64,000 nt of DNA from assembly GCA_035048815.1 (NCBI GenBank), contig JAUCBN010000017.1, positions 18,410,936-18,474,935 on the forward strand, given 5' to 3'. The DNA comes from Abelmoschus esculentus (lineage: Eukaryota > Streptophyta > Magnoliopsida > Malvales > Malvaceae). The notes under the pieces are model-generated. The model was not told the DNA's origin and made no database searches. It worked only from the letters and a program-made list of their open reading frames with translations. A program made the position numbers and the translations under genes. Shown in pieces: positions 22,703 to 34,402 of the stretch. Every line of letters starts with the position of its first letter. The first letter of the stretch is position 1.

Positions 22703-24560
22703 GATGATGTGGTAGTTAAAGATAAAATAGAATAATTACACATCTAGTCTTTATTATTCATATATTTTTATAATTTAATCATAATTTTATTATAATAAAA
22801 TAATATAATTATTAATTAGATGGTGACATGTGTCACCACCTAATTGGAGAATCATATATACTTCTAAGGGGGTTTGAACTAGGGGTGGGCGAGATCGGGT
22901 ACCCGGCCAATTTGAATAGTATTGGTTCCGGTCTCGGTAACCATCGGTTTCTAAAAATTGAAACCAGTCCTGGTCATATCGGGTCTTAAATTTTAAGAAC
23001 CAGTCTCGTTACTGATGGGTACCGGATCTAATACCGGGTACCCGATCAATTAATTTATTCTTAAAATTTTGAGTAATTGGAGCAACAAAAATCCAACCAC
23101 TAATAATAATATTAAATAATAAAATTAAAATATTTTAGACTTAAAATTAAAGTTTTTAAATTAGTTATACTCATAATATTCATACATAAAGAGAAAGTTT
23201 AACAAAAAATAAACAAAAGAAAAACCAATACCTGATATTTAGTATTGGTCCCGGTACTACTAGTACCCTTGGGTACCGGGTACAAAAACTAATACCAGAT
23301 AAAAATCCACCAGATCTTATCGAGTACAGGACCAAAACCGGGTAATCGGATATTTTGCCTACCACTAGTTTGAACACCAAATATAACAACATGGAATTCA
23401 AATGGCTTAACCACTAAGCTACGCATATTATATTGATATGAAACACTATTATTTATATATATTTATTGTTTCTAATATTTGTTTCTTTATATTTAATTAT
23501 TTTTAATTTAATTAAAAATAATAATTAAATTACTATATAATAAATTAAAAGATATAAATTTATAAAATTTTATTTATAAACTTCAAAGCTTATATTTATT
23601 CAAATGAATTTTTAAACCTTAAACCCTAAACTCTAAACCCTAAATTCATAAAAATATATCTTTAAATCTTAAATTCGAATAAAAATTATAAATATTTGAA
23701 TATAAAAATATTCGAATAAAATATTTAGCTTTTAAATATCCGAATATTTTTTTTGGATATTCAAATAAAAATATTCAAATAATAAATATACAAATATAAA
23801 TATTCGTATAATAAATATTCGAATAAAATCATTTATAAATCCAAATATTCAAATATTTATGATTTTTATTTGAATATTTTTATTCGTGTATTTATTATTT
23901 GAATATTTTTATTTGAATATATGAATTTTTTATTCAAATATTTAAAATTTAAATATTTTATTTGAATTTTTTAAATCAAAATATTAAAATATTTATTATT
24001 TTATTCAAATATTTATTCTACGAATATTTTTATTTGAATATCTGAAAATTTTTATTCAAATATTTAAAATCCAAATATTTTATTCGAATATTTTTAGGGT
24101 TCAATTTTTAAGATTTAGGGTTTTGGGTTTAGAGTTTATAAATAAAATTTTAATATTTTGAATCTTTTAATTTATTATATAATAATTTAATTATTATTTT
24201 TAATTAAATTTAAAATAATTAAATATAAAAGAACAAATATTAGAAATAATAAATATATATAGATAATACTGTTTCATATTAAAATGATATGCTTAGCTTA
24301 CTGGTTAAGCCATTTGAATTTTATGATGTCATACTCGAGTTCAAATGACTTTAGAAGCATATCTGGAATTTTTTTTCTTCTTTGATCAAGTGCTGAATAA
24401 ATTTAATAAAATATATATAAGTTATTCTCCAATAAGGCGGTGACAATTAAATAATTATATTATTTTATTATAATAAAATTATAATTAAATTATAAAATTA
24501 TATGAATAACAGAGACTAAATGTGTAATTATTTAATTTTATCTTTAACTGTCACGTCATT
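22703..24560. repeat. Long inverted repeat (foldback-type element)
   Basis: The left arm (about 22703-23660) and right arm (about 24080-24560) are inverse copies. The outer ends read AGTTAAAGATAAAAT on the left and its inverse on the right. The inner parts of the arms share CTTAACCA.TAAGCTA and TAAACTCTAAAC-type words. The loop (23660-24080) is filled with ATTCGAATA-type repeats. The left arm carries a hAT-type insertion (22880-23367) that the right arm lacks. No clear TSD was found for the whole unit. No coding frame is present. Confidence 0.7.
22880..23367. mobile_element. Non-autonomous hAT-type element, family 1 copy 1
   Basis: It starts TAGGGGTGGGCGAGATCGGG, and the inverse of the right end is TAGTGGTAGGCAAAATA. 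It is flanked by a perfect 8-bp TSD GTTTGAAC (22872-22879 and 23368-23375). It is 488 bp long with no transposase. Both ends are rich in CCGGGTACC words. It is nested in the left arm of a long inverted repeat, whose right arm shows the empty site. A sibling in the same orientation lies at 35697-36257. Confidence 0.88.
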
Positions 24561-24788
24561 AGTCTATTACTTCTTTGACGGCAAATAGCTATTTTAATAT
24601 CAAATTAATAATTTACCGGTGTATTTGATTCTTTTTAAAGCATTATGTTCACATTGATACTAACCCTATAGTATTATGGTTATCCATGTAATTTACCCTG
24701 TTTATATTGACAAAAGATTACCACTAAACAATTACAACATGAATGTGCAACCTAGAAAAGGAAGAGACCACAAGATTAAACCCATAGT

Positions 24789-25624
24789 TCAATAACACAT
24801 TATGCCAACCTCCGGTCCAGGAGCATCGTCAATCTTAGGAGGGGGCAGCTTTGGAGAATTTCCACCAAAAATACTGGAACAGTCTGTGTATGCAGATCCA
24901 ATTCCAACCCCAGCACCAAAAGCTACAGATGCCCATCTAGTCACTGGACTCCCTGGCATGACAAATCAAAGTTATAAATTCAAGGAAGAAGACATGAAAA
25001 GGATAAAGAACAGAAATGGAAGGCACGGTAGCGATAATGCTTGGACATATAACTACTACAAGAAAACTCAGTTTACTTTGTCTGCAGCCTAGAGGAACAT
25101 CTAGCAAAAGGTTAAATGCATAACCACTTTAATGCTAGCCTTTGCTTGCAAGAAGCGATAAAATTTTTTAAGGCAAATCAAAACCAACACAAAGAGATAA
25201 AGAGAAGCACGCTTGTAAAATCTGAGTAGCGAATGCTGGCTAGTGCCAAACAGAATTGAAAGATAAATAATTAGAATCTAATGAAACAATTACAAAGAAC
25301 TAGAGAAATCAGAAAACAAAATTTCTAGAACCAATTAGGCCAACATGCAATCCATAATTTTTAATCATCTAGCTCAACAACTCTTAAATCTTAGTCATTA
25401 AGTGCGATGCAATTGGCGAAATCGAAAACAATATCTTAAAAACAGAAAAAAAAATGAAAAAATTAGAGAAATAGAGACAAACTGAAGAAAATGATGCCAC
25501 CGGAAGTGCCGGCCAAGGAAGAGTAAACGAAGCGGCGGATAGAGAGATCGATGCAGGCATCCCATTTCGCGCTCATGTCATCAGACTTTGACTCCGTCAC
25601 CGTCAGTTCCTTGTTCTCTTCCAT
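24789..25624 (-). CDS. MIC10: MICOS complex subunit MIC10 homologue
   Basis: Small inner-membrane protein of mitochondria that shapes crista junctions as part of MICOS. The two exons are 25483-25624 and 24789-24952, joined by GT-AG, giving 101 aa. The join makes IIFFRSPVTRWASVAFGAG, which restores the family pattern. Exon 1 carries KWDACIDLSIRRFVYSSL and the first membrane segment with its Gly-rich face (SSLAGTSGG). Exon 2 carries the second (VAFGAGVGIGSAYTDCS). The Gly-rich motifs are the ones known to drive oligomer formation in this family. The C-terminus is Pro-rich and ends GPEVGIMCY. An open frame on the opposite strand at 24802-25092 is a shadow of exon 2 and its intron. No defects are seen. 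Confidence 0.9.
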
Positions 25625-28036
25625 TTCAAAACCTTGTTTGCAGCTGTTACTTCGGTTCTTTATATTCGGTTCGTGGCTCAGATTTTCCCGTTCTTTTGCT
25701 CGTGTTCGGTTTGCTTTGGTAATCTGATCTGCCGCGACGATTCGGGAATAGGCCCAACCCCGAGTCCAACTAAACCTAAGCCTAAGGCTCTAAGGTCGAA
25801 GCGGAAGCAGAAACCCATTTACGCAGGCGAATGAAACCGACCCAATTTATTTTATTCACAATTTAAAATTTAAATATTTAATTTTAAAAAATATAACGTT
25901 ATATTATAATATAATAAAATAAAATATTTTTAATTAACAAGGATTGGTTCACGTGATAAGCATCTTGGTTCCGTTTAAGCAAGTATTAGGTTTGAGATAT
26001 TGTATACGCAGAAAATCTCTACTAGGAGACTCACCCACCAAAGTTAGGTGTGCGACGCAGGTCGATTTAGATTAGTCAGGACTAGATTTCAAAAGCAAAA
26101 GAACAATAAAAAATAAAATATTTTTATTTAGTTCTTACAAAATTAATTTCATTAATAAAAATAATAAATTGTTTTGTTGAGCTTTCAATTTTTAGGTGAC
26201 TTTGGTTAGGTGAGAGACTATTTGTACCTTTATCTCTTTATGATTTTTTAAATATCTTTTAAGTTCGTGAAATTCAATCCAAAATTCTTAAATTATATTA
26301 ATCTATAAATTTTGCGGTTTAATCATCATAAAATCATAATATGAGATAAATAAATTTGATTGGTTATAATCACGGATGACGTTATAAAAAGAGTTCATGA
26401 CATAAATTTTTTTATAAGTATCATTCTTTTATCTCTATCGTTAAAATTTAAAAATAATATTTCATCATTAAAATAATCAAAATATAATTTTAAAATCATG
26501 TTTTCCCCCAACAAACAACAAATTTTTGAACCCTTCTCATAACTTAAAAATAAATGTTCATCCATAACATTTTAATCATTTAATGACAAAATAAATGACG
26601 AATTCAAAAGTTTAATGATCAAATTTGGAATTTATAATTCACTAGTGACCAAAACAGCAGTTCGGTGAAAATTGAGGGATGATTTTTTTTAGTTTACTCA
26701 TATATGTCTTTATAAATTGTTGTTTAATTTTTTTTCTCATTAAAAATCAATTTGTTTTTTCAATTATTTGGGGGGAAAATGAAAAGCGTTATAAACGGTA
26801 TTCACGAGGCAAAGACGGCCATGCCAAAGGAACGAAGGGATCTGGCTTTTCTAAACTTTTAGGCCGAAGTGCGTGACAGATTGATTTAAAGGACAAATAT
26901 TTATATTTTAATCATTAATTATGAGTGCATCCAACGGTAATTAAATCAATAATTGCCTAATCGGACTAGTTTAGGTTTACATTTTAATCATTTTTTTTGA
27001 CAAACCTATAAACTTTATTTTACGTATTTATTATATATAAAAAAAAGAATAAATAAGAAACCCTTTGGGAAGACTGTCGGGATTCCATTTCGACAAGAAA
27101 AAGATTCCCTTAAAGCACGGTTTCAACTTTCATGTAATGACGCAACGGATGTTTCAAAATCGAATATTCAGAGCTGTTTTCCAACGGACAATTTTAGAGA
27201 ATAATAATATGTTAATCTAGAGCAATTTTATAAAAATAAATTTATAGTATTTTTGGATCTTCCGTAAGTGGTGCTGTGTTTGGACCTCATCAACTGCAGA
27301 TAGCAAAATTCTTATAGACCATCAAATTGAATTGAAGATATATTAATTTTAACGGTATACATGAATCTCGTTACCTGCAAGTAACGATGTCCCAAAAACA
27401 CTACAAATTTTAACTTATTCGTCCAAATTACCCTAAACATACCTGTTTTTAAAAATATAACCCTAAATATCATTATAACCCTACCTTTCTCGTTTTCAAC
27501 ACTTCCTCCATATATGTTTATTAGAAATAAATCCAAATAAAAACTCAAACATATTATTTATTTTGAATAAATATTGATCTTATACTTAAACTTTAGTTTA
27601 AAAAATTAAATTGATTAATAATTAGATAATTCAACTTGATAAAAATCTATGATATATATAAAAATAGAAGTTAAATCTAATAATTTAATATAAAATGTGA
27701 TAAAATTTAATATTTTTTTCAATTTCACCAAATGTGTTAATAAAAAACTAAGACAAATCTAGACAAATGGCATCATCATAGTAGTACATTAAACTCAATT
27801 AAAAAAATAAACCAAACAATATATAGGTATTTGTTTTAGTGTTTTACATTCCATTTAAAACAAATAATAATTAAAGTTTATAACAAAAGATTAATGAACA
27901 TAGACAAGAGAAAATAACACAAGGAAATTTACACAAACTTTACATAGGCAACAAAAAGTATGAAGAATAGCATCACTTTCTTTTTCACATTGCACGCATG
28001 TTCATCTCCCATTCACAATTTCCAAATACAGAAGCT
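25625..28036. other. Intergenic region between MIC10 and patellin genes
   Basis: It holds the MIC10 promoter next to 25625 and, at the far end, the 3' UTR of the patellin gene. Between about 25850 and 27900 it is AT-rich. Small less AT-rich islands occur at 25960-26100 and 27060-27300, without any gene I can support. Confidence 0.45.
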
Positions 28037-30298
28037 TCAATCAGAATATGGCTTGGTCTTGGACCTATACACAAGCTTCTTCTTCTTTGTGGTTTGGTTA
28101 TCAATGGTGAGAACAATTTTCCCAGGCTCACCTGTTTTGAAGCTGTCGGAGATCACAGTTTCATCGGCAGGACTTACTTTTCTCGTCTTTGACACGATCA
28201 CGGTGTACCCATCCTCGGCTGTGGGAACGAATTCAGCTCCGTAATTCACGTCCCATCCCACAACTCGTAGCTCCCAGACCAGAGCACATTTCTGAAAATT
28301 CAGCAACAAGACATAGTTCATACTACCCAGTTTTAGATTGATATTTAGTTATAGATTCTGATCCATGTTCTTTTATATTACCTCGGTTATGGGGAATTCA
28401 ACGGTGTGCTTGCTTGCTGGTTTGATTATGTCCTCCGTTGCAGCATCGGCAACGGTGAACTCTTGTTCACCGTCCCGGCTTAATCCACCATACTGAACTG
28501 GTACTTGCTCAGGGGCAATATATCTATAACATGTAACAAGTTAGTGTACGAATTCTTAACCTTTTAAAAAGGTACGCACATCGTTCATACAAATTGCTTG
28601 AACTCGAGTCAATAGGTTCAAATACAGAACAATTATGATTATAAAATAAATCATTCAGATTCATGGTCGATTAAGTAATAAATACTAGTATGACTTATAA
28701 GTGGACAATCTATCTGTTCATATCATATCATGTTCATATAAGATATGATTAATAAGTTAATACAATTAGTAATAAATGATCCTGAAAAGGATTAAGCAGA
28801 TTAGAAGGAGAAAGAAATTATTGGAGTCCACTTGCCTGAAAAGGATATCGGTTGATTTGGATGGACCTGCAAACACAAACTTGCTCTTGGTTCTCTGAGT
28901 AAGGAAAGGACTAATCATCATATTGAAAGCCAAGTACCACCATGGAACATTGATGAACACCTTCAAAATCCAAAACCAATGTTCAAAATTTGTTAAATTT
29001 TAACACCATGATACAAAAAGATTGAAAATATTTATGTATTTGAGGATTTAATTGTATATATGTACCTGTTTGGCCACAAATTCTGGGTAATTATCCTGAA
29101 GCAAGTTGAGGGCATGGTTGGTAGCTTGTCTGAGTTCCCTTTTGCCTAGTCCAGGAGAATTCTTGAGATCGTTAACTTGAAATATTGTTGAGATTCCGGT
29201 GGGGTTAAAGTCGAGTTTTCTGATACTTTTTTCCAAGAACTGGATCCTCCATCTTAAGAACTTGGATCGCTTTTCGTCGTCTCCGAAAGTATTCTGATAC
29301 AATTCCTTGTTTTGGAATTCCCCGTATGCGTTGTAACATACGGGATGGCCTTCTTTGTCGAATCCGTGCATGAAAACCACTTTCTCCAATTCATTTCCGA
29401 GGTCTTCTTCAAGCAAGCCTTCAACTCCGAACTCCTTTTGCCAGACGACGGTGTTTTTGAGCATGGTGAATGCGTCCTTCACTTTGAAATCCCTTGCCCT
29501 TAGGAATTTCAGTAGGATCACGTCACTCCGTTCGTCTGCGAGGAGAGGGATTCCCCATATTGACACCTCTTCCGGCGGAGGTGGAGGAACTTCTGCTTCC
29601 TTTGGTTCTTCTTCCGGAACAACCTCTGGTTCCACCGAAGAAGAGGCGGTTTCCTCTGGTTTCTCAGCTGCAGGAGGAGGAGTCACTGGTACTACAGACT
29701 CCTCAATTGCTTCGACAGTCTTGGCACCATCGTCCTCGACGGCTGGAGCTTTTTCAACCACCTCAGTTTCCACCACAGGCTCGGGTGCCGGCGCCTCGGC
29801 TGGTGGCGGGGTCTTCTCTTCTTCCTTGACTTCAACAGGTGTGGGTGCTTCAGTTTCGACTTTTTCGGGAGCTTTCTCTTCGGTTTTTTCTTCAGATTCA
29901 ATAGCAGCAGGCTGGTCTTCCTCTTTCTTTTCCTCAGCCGGTGGTTTAGTGTCCTTTTCTTTTGCGGGAGGAGGTGGAGGTGGAGCACTGAATTCGTGCT
30001 TCTTAAGAGCTTCTTGAATTAGTTCCTTAAGCTCTTCCAGAGCCTTCTTTTGCGACTCGGGAAGTTCACCAGCTATATTGGTTTCGTCTTTGAAAGACGC
30101 GGACTGAGTCACCTTGGCTTCCTTTTCTTCAACCTTAGGCTCTTCAACGGCTTCGGCCTCTGCTTGTTTCTCTTCAACAACGGCGTCGGATGCCTCGGGA
30201 GCAGCAGGTGGCGCTGCCTCCTCTTTCCCCTTCTCCTCCACCACCACCACTTCCTCTGCAGGAGCTGCTGCTTCGGGCTTCTGAGTCTCCTCTGCCAT
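28037..30298 (-). CDS. PATL: Patellin (SEC14-GOLD protein)
   Basis: Phosphoinositide-binding protein of the SEC14 family acting at the cell plate and plasma membrane. The exons are 29066-30298, 28836-28960, 28382-28523 and 28037-28291; the product is 584 aa. Residues 1 to about 250 are a Glu/Pro/Ala/Val-rich acidic region. A CRAL-TRIO N-domain follows (LLKFLRARDFKVKDAFTML), then the SEC14 lipid-binding domain (AYGEFQNKELYQNTFG, then QDNYPEFVAKQ|VFINVPWWY). Last comes a GOLD domain with VPVQYGGLSRDGEQEFTV and ending KKKLVYRSKTKPYSD. Intron 2 starts with GC rather than GT (exon end CTTTTCAG|GCAAGT); only this join restores the conserved FRYIAPEQVPVQ. The exact member of the PATL1-6 group is not assigned. 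Confidence 0.93.
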
Positions 30299-30740
30299 GG
30301 ATGAGATATACGATGGTTCTAAAACAGAGATAGAGAGACTGTGAGAGTTGTTTTGGGTTCGAAAACTGAAGGAAAGGTGGGGCTTAAAATGGGGAGTGAT
30401 AAGAAAAAATGGAGGCGATGTTTGTTGGAGTTGGAGATGGAGAGAACCAGTCTGTCAGGCCGGTTTGCCAGCTGTCATTATGTTTTCTTTTTCAATATTC
30501 TCATTTTTAATTATATTTATTAATACAGATTCTTATAAATTTTAGGTTTAAAACTTTAATTGTATTTGTTAATCTTAGCTTTAATCGTATTTTTTTTACG
30601 GGTACACGCTTATGCTTCGTTAAAAATTCTCTCTAAACCTAAATGAAAGAAAAGGAGTGCACAAGCAAGTACTTACAAGATCAACGTCACAAACGGTTAA
30701 AAAAAAAATAAAACATTAATCAATGACCAAATCAATCTGG
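30299..30740. other. Patellin promoter and leader region
   Basis: The leader of the minus-strand patellin gene should lie just above 30298, in a GA/CT-rich stretch. Nothing further is recognised. Confidence 0.4.
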
Positions 30741-30744
30741 ACTA

Positions 30745-31075
30745 GCTGAAGAATCTCATTAAGTGGTGTATTATAAATACACAATCTAATCAGTTTACCT
30801 CTCATCATCCTAGCAAGACAATCCACAACCATGTTTAGTTGTTGACTCACCCGCATCACTTGCACCTCTCATCGTCTATCAAGCAAATTATACACCAAAA
30901 CCACAATCGCTGCACCTTATAAGACCTTGGTATTTCGATGATAAATATCCACCACTTGATCATTATCAGATTCAATAATTACTCTACGAAAACCATATTT
31001 CCATGCATGGACCAAACCATCATGTATTGCCTATAATTCAGATAACAAAACCGAGCAAATCTCAATACTACGCCC
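30745..31075 (-). pseudogene. Fragment of a LINE RNase H-like domain
   Basis: Read on the minus strand, a broken frame gives AIHDGLVHAWKYGFRRVIIE followed by SDNDQVVDI. This matches the RVT_3/RNase H-like segment found at the 3' end of plant L1-type LINEs (pattern AIxDGLxxAWxxGFxxVxxExDS). Stop codons and frame breaks occur on both sides. It is a short, old remnant with no adjoining reverse transcriptase. Confidence 0.5.
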
Positions 31076-31099
31076 GAAGCCAAATAACTATTGTCGTAT

Positions 31100-31690
31100 T
31101 TCTTTGTTAATTGTATTTAACTATAGGATATTGTATTTGTCAAAGAAAATACGTATAAGATACTGTATTTACTCTATTAATTCCATATTTTTTTTCATAC
31201 AAATAATATCTACTCTTACATCATGTGAAATGATTTTCTTGGTTCTCAACTTCCACAAGTTTTGCTCAACGTCGATCTCATCGACGCATTAGAATTTGAC
31301 CGTTACCCACCCATTCCAAGTTCCATACTCATCTCAAACAATTTTTTTTTCTTTTAGTTTCTTTTTTTTTTAAATAAGAAATTAATTTTTTTATTTTTTA
31401 TGTTCAATGCCCATTTAAAAGTTAGTCTGACGTGTGACACTGTATATTTGTACATTTTCAATAATATGTATTCCAAATAAATAATGTAATTCTTACTTTA
31501 TACGAAACGTTATATTATAGTATTTCGAACATCAGCAAACTAATGCCAAAAGATTCATAAAACAGTATTCAACCCACTTAATACGAATAAAAACAATATT
31601 CATGTTTTTTCCTAGAAATCGTATATAATTGAAAATACACACATTTGGAACATTGAATGATGGGAATGTTTATCCGATAAAAAGAAAATT
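31100..31690. other. AT-rich intergenic DNA
   Basis: No gene or element is recognised. Confidence 0.4.
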
Positions 31691-31696
31691 TTTAAC

Positions 31697-32092
31697 TAGG
31701 GATGACAATAAGGTGAGCCGGGATGAGTTTTTTGTCACTCTAATCGGATTTAAAATTTAAATTATTCACATTAATTATGATTTAATCTGATTTTTTATAT
31801 ATTTTATTTTAATCTGATTTGATTTGATACAATAAAACATATAATCTAACTTCATTCTAAACTTAATATTTTAATAAAAAATATGATTCGACCTGAAAAA
31901 TATTAATAAATATATAATATATAATATATTAGACCGAGTCAAAAACTTTTATCATTAAACTCGACTCCCCCGATCTTGATTTTTTTTTCAATTTTAACTC
32001 GATATGATCTGATTCGACACAAAGCCTAAAACACATTAAAAAATGACTTTTATCAAATTGAACTGAATCGTTCGATTTTTTTTTCATCCCTA
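31697..32092. mobile_element. Candidate hAT-type MITE without clear TSD
   Basis: The ends are TAGGGATGACAATAAGG and, inverted, TAGGGATGAAAAAAAAAT, which fits the hAT-type TAGGGATG terminus of other elements here. The 8 bp on either side (TTTTTAAC and TAAAAACT) do not match as a direct repeat, so the call rests on the ends only. Confidence 0.45.
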
Positions 32093-33926
32093 TAAAAACT
32101 ATGGTCTTATATCCCAAAGTTAGGACAAAACAAGGAGCAAATTACATTAATAATTTAATATATTATTTTTAAATAATAGAGTTATATTATGGTGTACAAT
32201 ATGCGTTAAAAATATATAATTTATATTTATATTATACAATTTAAAATATAAATTCATGACTTTAAACCTTAACATCTTAAACTTTTAAAAACATAAATTT
32301 AATAAACCTGTGTAATAATTTTAAAGAAAAAACATAATTTCATAATTTAATAAATTTAATAAAACTGTGTAGTAATTAAAAAAATTAACATGAAAAAAAT
32401 ATCAAACGCCAACTCCTCTATCCTATTCTTTTACCTTATCAATTTGTAGATTTTATTTTATTTTGTCAACAAATTATGAGACAATCTGCATTAACCCACA
32501 TCAAAATTGACTGAAAAAGACCTAAACAATACAAATTATAAAAACATTTTTATATCTACAACGAAGTTACATTGTTTGGTTAAAAAAAATTTATAGTTTG
32601 TGTATATCCTGCATCAATTTTTTGGGTTTAATAATTAATATTTGAATTATTAATTGATTAATTAAATTAAAATATATATATCTATATGAAAATTGTTAAA
32701 TATATATTATAATTTAAATATTTAATATTATTTAAGAAATCTGATATCTCGTGGTTAAGGAATAATTAAAACGGTCGAAAAGTGCGACTCAAATGAGATG
32801 GGTCCAAGCTTTTCATGATCTTATCCTCTAAACAATGGGCGCCAACATCTTTCAATAAGTGGGAGGAAATACAGAATCCGCCTTGCATGTTACCAAACAA
32901 ATTTAATTAAATTTCTTCGAATTTTAGACTTCGTAATACGAAAAATTATATCGTGGATAATTTTTCTCACGTTAATTGTAGGTCAACCATTAAAATTATC
33001 TATTTTATCATTTTTTATGTTATATTTTTTAAGTAAATTTTTACTCATATTTATTATTGATTTATTTTAAAAATATTTTTTAAATAAAGATTCACTTAAA
33101 AAATATAATATAAATAATTATAAAATAAATAATTTTTAATAATCGATTCATAAATACATAACAAAATCTATACATAATATATTTTCTCCCGTAAAAACAT
33201 ACAAAATCCGGATGAAAGATCATATAGGTAAGATTCTTTTATAATGGATTCGTTGATCCAGTGAACTTGATTGATTAATTAAATTTTAAAAATATATGAT
33301 AAGAATGATTAAATAAAAATATAAAATTTAAATTTATAATTTTGGTAAATACAAAAATTAGTAAAATCATTAAACTAAAAAAGTTTATATCACAAATAAA
33401 TATTTTAAGTATTTATTTCAATTAAAAAAACTAAATATCCATTTAAAGTAAAATATATATAATAAATACTTATTTTTATTAAAAAAATATTTTAATTACT
33501 TAGCTAAAATGTGGAGTATTACTTTTTATCTAAGTAAATAAAATCTAACATAACGAAAGAGTACAGAGTGACAGACCTGTCATCACAAGAATAAAATCAC
33601 AGGAGCCAGTTTTCACGTTGGACCACGCCGGACACCGCATTACAACAGATCATCTGTTTTCGACACGCGTCGCTGCCCTAGGAACAGGCTGTCATTTGAT
33701 CACAACAATTATTCAACTTTTGGCATTTTTAATATTTTTTGAAAATTTATAAGATTCCTTGTAGGCACTTGGCATTATCCTCACCTTTGTAAAATAGCCG
33801 GCAGAAAATATAAAAAATACAATTGAAATGATTGGACCCACCAACCATTTGCCAAGCCAAGTGTCTTACAAGCAACCCAAAGCTGTTGCTTGGTTTTTCT
33901 TTGCTGTCTTGTTTCAATTGTATTGA
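32093..33926. other. Intergenic region
   Basis: Mostly AT-rich. An island at 33570-33710 is clearly less AT-rich, with words such as CACGCCGGACACC and ACACGCGTCG. It has no open frame that I can assign. Confidence 0.4.
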
Positions 33927-33935
33927 TTTTTATTT

Positions 33936-34393
33936 GGGTAAACTACAACAAAGTTTACTTTTATTGGTATAATTATATTTAGGTCATTTAATTATTAAAA
34001 ATTATATTTAGGTCACTTGTTTACGAGTAAGATAATATTTGAATCATTCAATTATTAAAGATTATATCTAGGTCACTCAATTATAAGTAAGATTATATTT
34101 TGGTCACCTTTTATATCTAAAAAATACATCAATTTGATCATTTTTTCTTCTAAATCACTTGCATACTCCTGTTAATATTAGAATACTTCATTTTAAATCA
34201 TTAATTAATCTAATACACGAATTGATAAAAAAAATTTAAAATATAAAAAATAAATCCAAATATAACCTTACCTATAATTGAGTGATCTAATATAACATTT
34301 AATAATTAGATGACCCAAATATAACTTTACTCATAAATGAGTGACTCAAATATAATTTTATATATAATTAAGTGACCTCCATTATAATTTATC
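33936..34393. mobile_element. Inverted-repeat MITE, possible MULE type
   Basis: The left half (about 33936-34120) and right half (34255-34393) are inverse copies, each built of degenerate repeats of TTTAGGTCACTTAATTAT type. The termini are GGGTAAACTACAA and, inverted, GATAAATTATAA. A 9-bp repeat TTTTTATTT lies on both sides (33927-33935 and 34394-34402). Because it is nearly pure T/A, it is weak proof of a TSD. Confidence 0.5.
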
Positions 34394-34402
34394 TTTTTAT
34401 TT

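Noticed and set aside
24802..25092. Open frame of 96 codons on the plus strand
   Set aside because: It is the antisense shadow of MIC10 exon 2 and part of its intron; the minus strand gives a known protein.
25634..25834. Plus-strand frame upstream of MIC10
   Set aside because: It starts with a non-ATG codon in the divergent promoter region and has no family resemblance.
29355..30017. Long plus-strand frame of 220 codons
   Set aside because: It is the opposite strand of the repetitive acidic N-terminus of the patellin; low-complexity Ser/Gly/Thr composition.
31697..32092. Firm hAT-type element
   Set aside because: The ends fit but the flanking 8-mers do not form a direct repeat, so it is listed only as a candidate.
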